Below, in pieces: positions 56,301-64,000 of a DNA stretch of 64,000 nt. A program made the position numbers and the translations under genes. The stretch covers positions 253,001 through 317,000 of the forward strand of contig CP114499.1 of assembly GCA_027186245.1 (NCBI GenBank), in the 5' to 3' direction. This stretch comes from Coriaria nepalensis. Taxonomy: Eukaryota > Streptophyta > Magnoliopsida > Cucurbitales > Coriariaceae. Within the stretch, counting starts at the first letter, position 1. Every line of letters starts with the position of its first letter. The notes below the pieces were generated by a model. The model had not been told where the DNA came from. It made no database searches and worked only from the letters and a program-made list of their open reading frames with translations.

Positions 56301-59300
56301 TCATACTGATAGTAATTCTATTGAAACAGAGAAGGTGATAAGTGATAACTGTGGTTAATCTTATAAATTTGGATATCTAATATCTTTTGATCTAGTTTTC
56401 TCTCAACTGACACAAGAAAATCAGAATCATCAGCTTTGATTAACTGGGGTTTTCCTGGTTTTCAGGGTGCTTACAGGGGTTCAGGCGAAATACCTTCAAA
56501 GAGAATGATGTCAGGTTTCACACCCGTTGGGTCTTCTTCCTCTGATAAATCTGTTGGTTATGATGCACCATATAAGATCTCCCCGGCAAGGTAGTTTAAT
56601 ACTCGAATTTGTCATACCTTTTCTTGTTTTAGCCTTTTGATATCATATGTTAGTTCTATTACATTTCCTTTTTTTTTTTCCTCTTTAGGTTATAACCTTA
56701 AGTGGAATAGGCAAAGATTTCATACTGGGTTGTGTCATGTATTTAGTTTATTAGAAACTTTTTTTCCATACTCCCCTCTAGTGACTCAAACTCCGGGACC
56801 AATTGGAACCATGTGAGGGCAACGACCAATCGAGGTACCCCTCTCCTTTAGCGTATAAGAATCTTATTATGAATCAGTTTAGATTTGGTAATAGGTCTTG
56901 TGACTTGTGAGAGCTCAATTTTGTCTTTTGAAGTCATTTTTAATTCCCTATCCCAACCTTTCCTTTTGTGTTGATTACTTAACCTGTGGATAATAGATGC
57001 TTTTGAGGGGAGGGCTGTACATATTTCTAGTTCTGGTGCCCCCCTCTTTTTTTTTTTTAAATATAAATTTTATTCATTAATGTCCTTTCTGTCCAGAAAA
57101 AGATCCTGTTACATCTGTAAGCTTATAACAATAATTTTTTAAAGAGTCAACATGAATTGTGTGCTCTGGTTTATTCTGTCAACTGCAGTCAAAATATGCT
57201 CGAGCTTCTACACAAAGTGGATCAAGCAAGGGAATACGGAAAAATTGCACACTCCATTCCTTCAAATTGTAGTCCATCTTCTGAGATGCCTGGAGCAGAA
57301 TGTTCTGATGGATATGTTGGTCTTAAACGAAGTCAATCTTCTGTTTCTCAAGGTTTTGGTTTACAACTGGCACCTCCTTTTCAACGGCCTACCATGCTAG
57401 AGAATGCTTTATATTCTAATAGCTCCTCACAGAAAGTGATGAGTTCAACTCACGTCACTTCTGGGATGACAGAAAAGGGTCATGCTTGGTTGAGTCCTAC
57501 GGCCCCTATCCAGTCTGGTCCCTCTTCTCGAGAGCCATCACAAGGAGATTCTAGAGATAATGTATCTGGTCCTATTGGGTATACAGGCATGAAGGTCCAA
57601 CAGTTAAATACTCAAGGGAGTTTTTCTGCAGCTTCTTCAAGTGGTTCTCCTTTTTCAAGTCGTGATTATCAAAATCGGCAGAAAACAGCAAATCGTTCAG
57701 CTAATATATCTTCAGAGGTGCTTGGTTTTCATTCAAGACAGAAGGACGATTCTTGTGAGAGAGTTTATACGAGTCAATCTGCTTCGGTGCCAGGAATTTC
57801 TGCAAGTTCTCCCAAAAATAACTTTGTTGCTGGGGAGGGTATCCAGACGAGTAGGGCCGACACATCTCATGCAATAAATCCTGCCCAACAAATTCAAGAA
57901 TCAGAATCAATGCCTATGGCTCAAGAGAGTGCCTTTTCCAACGTTTCTCCTAATAATGTGTGGAGTAGTATCTCACCCCACCAACATTTAAAAGGTTCCC
58001 AACCTTTAAAGGTTTCTTCTAATTTGTTCAAACCATACCATCAACCAAATAATAATTTAGGAAGAAATTTCACTGTGCCGACAAATCTTGCTGGTCAATG
58101 CCCCCAGGAAGTAGCCAATGGCCCAACTCAGCCATGGTCCATGAACTCACAAACCTTTGTTGGGAGAGAGCAACTGGTGAATCGGAGCCCAGGGCAGCAA
58201 GTATCATCTGAAAACATTGAATCTCCTCAGCAGACATCTTCTTCATCTCATGGGAAGGGATTCATTGGAAAGCACTTAGCTGATGCTTCTCCATTTGGGC
58301 CTTCTGCCATTCAAAGAGATATTGAAGCTTTTAGTCATTCTTTAAGACCAAGTAATGGTTCTCATCAAAATCATTCTGTACCGAAAATGCAGGACATGTG
58401 TACTGAGGTCGATACAACTGAAAGAAATGAGAAATCTAAAGGTCCAAATCATGGTGTTGGTCTTCATCAGGCTACTCTTAAGGGAGGACAGCATTTATTG
58501 CCTGGATACAATAATATTGTTGAATCACTGAGTCACAGATCAATTGCTTCTGGAGATCTGAACATGTTAAATGTCTCTTCAAAGATGGGGGATGGAGTAC
58601 ATACAAATGCAATCTCTCAGGATGGGGTTGCATTTGTTCAAAACAATTCCCATTTCTCTAGTCATAATACATTATCTGTTATAGGCGACCATTCCCAGAT
58701 TAATCCACAGATGGCTCCGTCATGGTTTGATCAGCATGGAACCCTTAAGAATGGACAAATGTTGCCTAGTTATCCTGCACAAAATTTCTCTACCATGAAG
58801 TTGATGGATAGGCCTCTCATTGTTGGAAGACCGTTTGATGGTTTGAATTCTAATCCAGTGGAGCGGGCTTATGTTGCCCTCAATGCTAGTCAGCTCAGTA
58901 GGGGCCAGCAAAGTTCAATTCTCACATCAGTAGCACCTGAGAATATCTCTTCCAGTGATAAGCTGTCTCCTGTAATTGCTGATCAGAGTTTGGTAGTTGT
59001 GCGACCTAGGAAGCGCAAGATTTCTACTGCCAAACTTGTGGCATGGCATAAAGAACTGACAGGGGATTCTGAGATTCCTCAGAACATCAGGTATATTGCA
59101 TGACTAGATATTAGGCTATTAATATCCTTCCACTATAGTTGAATAAACTTTGTCATGCACTTGGATTTTTGAAAGTATATCATCTTTTGTTGGCAGCATG
59201 GCAGAAGAAGACTGGAGTCAATCAGCAAATCGTGTGTTTGAGAAGGTCCGTTCATTCTCATGATTGTCGTCTTATTATTTTTATTATTATTTGCCATTGG

Positions 59301-60162
59301 TTCTTTATGGAATCTAAAGTGTCGAAAATTTATTACTGGTGACAGGTAGAAGATGAATCTGAAATGACTGAAGATGGACAAGGGATGTTTAAACCAAAGA
59401 AAAGGCTTATCTTAACTACACAGCTAATGCAGCAACTTCTTCACCCTCCTCCCTCAGCAGTCTTCTCTGTGGATTCTAGCTCAAGCTATGAGACTGTGGC
59501 TTATCTTACTGCTCGGTTATCATTAGGAGATGCATGCAATGCCACAACCTCTTCCTCTGGAAGTGACTCTTCTTTGCTTCCGGACAGAAGAAACCTGTAC
59601 GGGTCCTTGCTTATCTGTAAAAATTCTAGTCCACCTCTACGGAGGACCCATGCCCATGTGTTGTTCATGGTTTTCTTACTTTCTGTACGCTAACATAAAG
59701 ATTTTTCCATTTATGGTCTTAGTCTCTTTGGGAAGTCTAAAACATCCGCTGAAATTGGTTATAAAAACTTTGCCGATGCAACGGAAGGCTTTATTGCTAG
59801 AGCGACGAAGCTAGAAGAAGATTTGTTGAGGTAACTCTTGTGATTTAGTTTTATTATAAACTTTGTATATCATGGCTCTCAGTCTCTCATACGATGTGAT
59901 ATCTGTTAAAACTTTGTGATGATTCAGAATGGAAAGAAGAGTCTCGTTCTTAGACGTGAGAGTAGAATGCCAGGATATGGAGAAATTTTCTGTGATCAAT
60001 CGTTTTGCCAAGTTCCATGGTAGAGGAGGACAAGCAGATGGGGCCGAGAATCCATCTTCTTCCGATTCAAGTATAAATTATAGATCTTTCCCCCAGAGAT
60101 ATGTGACAGTACTTCCACTGCCTAGGGATCTTCCAGACAGGGTACAATGTCATTCACTTTGA
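53341..60162 (+). CDS. Very large low-complexity protein ('dentin sialophosphoprotein-like')
   Basis: Eight coding exons agree in phase: 53341-53533, 53780-56334, 56466-56590, 57189-59090, 59197-59245, 59346-59596, 59723-59830 and 59928-60162, about 1805 residues. Nearly all of it is Ser/Gln/Asn-rich and probably disordered. Better conserved islands are the N terminus MPSNEVGDKVRNFFGQE, DDCLWDAFGGS, SQNMLELLHKVDQ, a basic patch RPRKRKISTAKLVAWHKEL, and the C-terminal KLEEDLLRMERRVSFLDVR with ECQDMEKFSVINRFAKFHGR. From memory it belongs to the plant group of At5g07940/At5g07980, annotated after vertebrate dentin sialophosphoprotein only because of composition; its function is unknown. The basic patch suggests a nuclear role. 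The start is the second ATG of the duplicated segment, since the first meets a stop after 12 codons. The junction 56590/57189 restores ISPA-SQNMLELL; a small exon between them would break the frame. Confidence 0.85.
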
Positions 60163-62693
60163 CCTTTAGTTTAATTTTATTCTTGCCCAATTCTTGGCTA
60201 ATTATCTCCGCCTCTCTTCTCATTCCTCTGGTCTGATTTCTTTCAAATTTATTAGATGTACATTCTTCAACAAATAGAAACATACAAATGGGAAAGGGAA
60301 AAAATTGTAGGAGAAGAATGGATGCTATTAGATCCTGAAGTTATTAATGTCATATAAATTGATCCATGTATACCCTTAAGAAAGTGTAGTACTAGAAGTA
60401 AAAAATGCTCCATGATGTTTGTTTATGAATAGTTTTTGCACAGTTATAAATAATCCCAGGTTATTTATGTGTTAGTGTAGATCGATCACTTGAAAAGTCT
60501 CTAGAGCATGTCTTTTCTTTTACTCATCGTTCATTATTGGTTTTTGAACACTTTTTACTAACTTACCCAAAATGATGTAAGTGTCTTTCCTTCTGCCGAT
60601 GCGAGCAAAAGTCGGGTCCTGCCTTTTGCTTCTCTTTGATTGTTGCTCTTATGCCACGCGGTGAGTCCCCACTTCACCTCTTATTTATTTATTATTTTTT
60701 TGTTTCCTTTTTTTATACCAAGTTTTGACCCAACTGGAGACAAAAGTAAAGTCTCAAATGAACTTGGTGGTAATACATACAGTCATGTATAAATACAGCA
60801 GAGTCTTGCATTCTTTGTAGTTTGTACTCAAAAGTTCATAAGATCCTTGAGATCTAACTTTTGAATTGGAGTTGGCAGGCATTTATTTCTACCATTCGAT
60901 AGAAGATTTCAGTGAACCATGTCTGTATTAAGTTGTATTTTCCATTAATTGGAAACTGCAAATTAATCATATCCTTCGATCTGATTTGTCACACTGCCAT
61001 GGTAAATTGTAACTGCAGTTGTTGCTAAATCTATATTTGACTGTGAAATTGAATTGATCTCGAGAAACAAGTCAGTCTCATCAACGTTGTTATTCATTCG
61101 TCTTCATCACTGGATCTTCGTCGTTCCAGCTTTCCGATTACCACTTCTTTCTTTTTAGTCTTCTTCTTCCTCCTCCATTACCAAAACCTCATCAAACATT
61201 CAAACATTCAAACTCCCAGGAAATCTAAGTAAAGCATGAATTTGATATTCTAATTGTGAAATACCATTTTTGGATTCTCTCTTTCAATTTCAAAAAAGAG
61301 CGAGAATAGTAGACCAGAGAGAGGGGAGAGCGATCTAGGGTTTCGATTATGTGATGAAAAGTAAGCTACCTGGAATTGGGGATGCGAAAGAGGAAATTGA
61401 TGAGACAAGAGAAAGCAAGCCGGAAGCGAGAAATAGTTCCGAAGCTGTAGGATGTGGAATTTCTAGAGGCACTTGCAAATGATTCAGGTTCCTTAGTGTG
61501 ATGAAGTCTTGATAAGGAAGGATGGGAGGGGCATTAATGGCGGGGGAATAAGAAAGAAGAAGAAAGGCAGTGAATTACCGTAGTTTCTCTTTTTCTTATT
61601 TATAGCTGGGCGGCTGACCCGGATCGTATGGAATCCGGGTCACGTGCTCAGCGTTAAAAACTGGATGGCAAATGTTTGTCTTGACTCTAAATTTACTAAA
61701 ATCAAAATTTTGGGGTTACGAGTTGTTATTATAAAATTTGAAGGTTATGATTAGTATATGTAATTCTTTGGGGGTTTAGAGTTTTTTAGCCTTTTTCTCT
61801 CTCTAATAAATATAAAAAAAATTAGAATAAAGAATATTTTTATCTATAAAATAATTAATTAAAATATTATATTAATTAAAATTAAAATTAAAATATTTTA
61901 TAAGAAAAAATAGATGTAAATGCTTTCTAAGAAAGCAGATCATAATATGGGGGCTCATGTATGAATTCTAAACATTCTAGGGACTCACAAGAAAATTTCC
62001 TAAATATAAGGGACTAATAAGTAATATTGGATGAAATGCGAATTAAATTCTAATATAACATAAACTTCCCATGCCGACATCAATGAAAGGTCTTCGGATT
62101 CGGTGGTGGTTTTTCGTAAATTAATTAAAAGAAGGACGTGAAAAGTGTTGGAATCGGTGTCTATTTTTCTTTTCCTTTGCTTCTCGAACAATCACACAGT
62201 CACGCTTCTTCTTCTTCGCTTCCCTTTTTTTCTCTTTTTTCCAAGTATTTTCTTTCCCTCTGGACCAAGTTAAGCTACGTTTCTATCTTCGATCCATAAG
62301 CACTGATTACTGATCCTAGTAAGTTTTCGCTCTTCTCTTCTTAATATATCTGAAAGGTTTTCTTTTTCATTGATGGGTTCTTTTTTTTTCGCGTCCGTTT
62401 GGTTGCTGAGAAAATAAAAGGTGGGAAAGAGGGTGAAGGCGGGAGGGGAAAGGGGGAGTCTGCTTGTTTTAGTTTCTTATGTACTCTTTGCTGAAGTTTG
62501 AAACTTTTTTTCTCATCTTCTTAGCTATCTGTTTACATTATGCAGTACTTTAAGAATATTGTTCATGATCTATTTTCTTACTTAAAGTATACTAGGAGTG
62601 GCCGAGTGGCTTTTGGATAGATATTCTGCATGTATGATTAAACTAAGTTGATCCTACGTATATGTATACTGATTTATTTCGATGGTTGTTTAG
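60163..62693. other. Intergenic: 3' flank, candidate small ORF, DGK leader
   Basis: 3' UTR on the left. A G-box CACGTG lies within GGTCACGTGCTC near 61640. The inferred DGK leader exon ends at 62318 (CCTA before GTAAGT), with a leader intron to 62693. A 42-codon ORF at 61354-61482 is listed separately. Confidence 0.5.
61354..61482 (+). CDS. Candidate small ORF (42 aa), unproven
   Basis: ATG preceded by a leader-like CTAGGGTTTCGATT. The frame reads MKSKLPGIGDAKEEIDETRE and ends GISRGTCK. It is charged and hydrophilic, with no domain or membrane segment recognised. It could be the first exon of a small gene, a non-coding transcript, or chance. No clear donor or downstream exon was found. Confidence 0.2.
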   Translation: MKSKLPGIGDAKEEIDETRESKPEARNSSEAVGCGISRGTCK

Positions 62694-62725
62694 GCGAATA
62701 ATCATTTTAATAAATATAATCGGCA

Positions 62726-64000
62726 ATGAATAAGGATGGAGAAATCGGTTTGTTATTCCCAAGCTGGAACAGCAATGACCCACCTGATCCTTTGCTCATT
62801 ATCTCAAGTTTTATTGCTGCCCTTGTTGGAATTTTAACCATAACCTTTACCGCCTTTCAATGGCGAAGAAACATCAATCTAACATGGATGAAGGCAATAG
62901 CAAGTTCAAAGAAAAACCATCCCAAGATAAAACACAAGGTTCCTCAAACCCCACATTCTTGGATCTTAGAACCTATTTCTTCTCGTGGAAAGAATCAACA
63001 GTGTTGTGTCTGTCTAAACTCCATGCCTCCTTCTCAAACCCCTAAACCTATGGTTAATTCCAATAATTTTATTTACCGTTGTGCCACGTGTGGGGCCACC
63101 TCTCACCTAGACTGCTCGTCTAATGCACACAAGGATTGCAAATGTGCATCCATGATTGGATATGATCGTGTAATGCATCAATTGGCCATTCAGTGGACCG
63201 AAATTACGGATCAATCTGTTGAGAATTCATTCTGTAGTTACTGTGAGGAACCATGTACTGGATATTTTCTAGGCGGGTCTCCTGTTTGGTGTTGTTTATG
63301 GTGTCAACGAATGGTACATGTTGATTGCCACAGTAATATGTCTAATGAAATGAGCGATGCCTGTGACTTAGGCCCGTTTAAGAGGCTGATTGTGTCACCA
63401 CTTCATGTTAAGGAGTTGCCTAAGAATAATTCAGTTGGGTTTTTGAGCTCGATCACTCATGGAGCAAATGAGATAGCTTCTTCTGTACGGGAAAGTATTA
63501 GGAGCCAGGGCAAGAAGAAGAAGAAAAAGTTATTAGTTGACTCAGAAAATAGTAGCGAGAATGGTGATCCCATCATTGATCATCATAGCATGAATTCTGA
63601 AAACCAAGATCAAAATGGGGAAGTAGATGTCAATAAGGATTTGAATTCAAGCTTCAAAAGAAGCTCATCATTAAATCAAAAGGATGGGTCTCAAGTGTTA
63701 GAAATGAAGCAGAGTTATGAATTAATTGATTTGCCTCGGGATGCTAGACCCTTGTTAGTGTTCATAAACAAGAAGAGTGGAGCCCAACGTGGAGATTCAT
63801 TAAGACAGCGCTTGAACCTTCTTTTGAATCCTACCCAAGTTATAGAGTTGTCCTCAAGCCAAGGACCTGAAACGGGTCTTTATTTGTTCAGAAAGGTTTC
63901 ACACTTTAGAGTTCTTGTATGTGGAGGAGATGGAACTGTAGGATGGGTCTTAAATGCTATAGACAAGCAAAACTATGTATCTCCTCCTCCTGTTTCTATT
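62726..64000 (+). CDS. DGK1: Diacylglycerol kinase 1, N-terminal part (cut by window end)
   Basis: Phosphorylates diacylglycerol to phosphatidic acid. The frame is open for 425 codons from 62726 to the right edge, without an intron. The protein starts [14 protein letters not shown], then a membrane anchor ([20 protein letters not shown], about residues 26-45) and basic RRNINLTW. The first C1 domain runs from HSWILEP through [21 protein letters not shown] and KDCKC. The second, extended C1 domain runs from FCSYCEEPC to [14 protein letters not shown] and [17 protein letters not shown] Ser/Lys-rich linker leads to the catalytic domain ([17 protein letters not shown], then the ATP-binding [10 protein letters not shown]). 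This cluster-I plan with a transmembrane anchor fits DGK1/DGK2; DGK1 (At5g07920) fits the synteny better. A leader intron precedes the ATG. The C-terminal accessory domain lies beyond the window. Confidence 0.94.
   Translation, partial: MNKDGEIGLLFPSWNSNDPPDPLLIISSFIAALVGILTITFTAFQWRRNINLTWMKAIASSKKNHPKIKHKVPQTPHSWILEPISSRGKNQQCCVCLNSMPPSQTPKPMVNSNNFIYRCATCGATSHLDCSSNAHKDCKCASMIGYDRVMHQLAIQWTEITDQSVENSFCSYCEEPCTGYFLGGSPVWCCLWCQRMVHVDCHSNMSNEMSDACDLGPFKRLIVSPLHVKELPKNNSVGFLSSITHGANEIASSVRESIRSQGKKKKKKLLVDSENSSENGDPIIDHHSMNSENQDQNGEVDVNKDLNSSFKRSSSLNQKDGSQVLEMKQSYELIDLPRDARPLLVFINKKSGAQRGDSLRQRLNLLLNPTQVIELSSSQGPETGLYLFRKVSHFRVLVCGGDGTVGWVLNAIDKQNYVSPPPVSI

Noticed and set aside
56782..56834. 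Possible small exon of the giant gene with good-looking AG and GT ends
   Set aside because: Including it shifts the frame before the SQNMLELLHKVDQ block. Joining 56590 directly to 57189 restores the expected ISPA-SQNM reading.
62860..63045. 61-codon ORF starting MAKKHQSN
   Set aside because: It is an out-of-frame shadow inside the DGK1 coding frame, which starts at 62726 and stays open to the window edge.

Overview
This window is nuclear DNA from a eudicot plant, probably a rosid. It is AT-rich, its genes carry GT-AG introns, and there is one nuclear tRNA gene. There are many AT/CT/GATA microsatellites, and the gene families are plant-specific: COBRA, CIN-type TCP, LONGIFOLIA, a P-type PPR, PDCB with an X8 domain, RIQ and plant TOM5. 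No virus, CRISPR array or bacterial operon is visible. Exon structures below were built by hand, requiring splice sites and reading phase to agree across every junction.

Layout, left to right. 40-507 (+): a broken COBRA-like 4-type copy. 1152-3505 (-): an intact COBRA gene, tail to tail with that relic. 4501-6087 (-): a single-exon PPR gene of the PNM1 type with Site II promoter boxes. 7421-7626 (+): a Mutator-like transposase relic. 8125-11889 (+): a kelch-repeat gene. 14667-18235 (+): a LONGIFOLIA gene. 18797-18868 (+): tRNA-Thr(CGT). 20694-21842 (-): a TCP5/13/17-clade TCP gene, preceded by a 5-6 kb gene-poor stretch with microsatellites and a fold-back element. 28076-30687 (+): a G3BP-like NTF2+RRM gene. 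31132-31799 (-): RIQ1-like. 32612-33537 (+): TOM5. 34125-35385 (-): an unrecognised plant protein. 36909-38278 (+): a mitochondrial-type glycine-rich RNA-binding protein. 38709-41133 (-): POLAR-like. 42358-44537 (-): plastid phosphoserine phosphatase. 45401-47395 (-): a plasmodesmata callose-binding protein. 48838-49336 (-): a dead flavonoid 3'-hydroxylase fragment. 53341-60162 (+): a very large low-complexity protein related to the Arabidopsis 'dentin sialophosphoprotein-like' group. 62726 to the right edge (+): diacylglycerol kinase 1, truncated by the window.

The genes do not form one pathway. What joins them is shared ancestry. From memory, their Arabidopsis counterparts fall in a few paralogous blocks: around At5g60920-At5g61130, At5g07920-At5g08070, At1g18610-At1g18650 and At3g02150-At3g02210/At5g15580-At5g15630. 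The window therefore looks like one less-fractionated copy of an ancestral block. Functional themes that recur are cell-wall and plasmodesmata surface proteins (COBRA, PDCB), growth and shape control (LNG, TCP, POLAR-like) and organelle or RNA proteins (PPR, TOM5, GR-RBP, G3BP, RIQ1, PSP).

I found no convincing undescribed multi-gene system. The items most worth a second look are the duplicated start-codon segment of the giant gene, which makes an in-frame 12-codon upstream ORF; the heme-ligand-less P450 relic; the COBL4-type relic; a short 20-bp-stem hairpin at 12561-12621; a fold-back element; and a small terminal-inverted-repeat element inside an intron.
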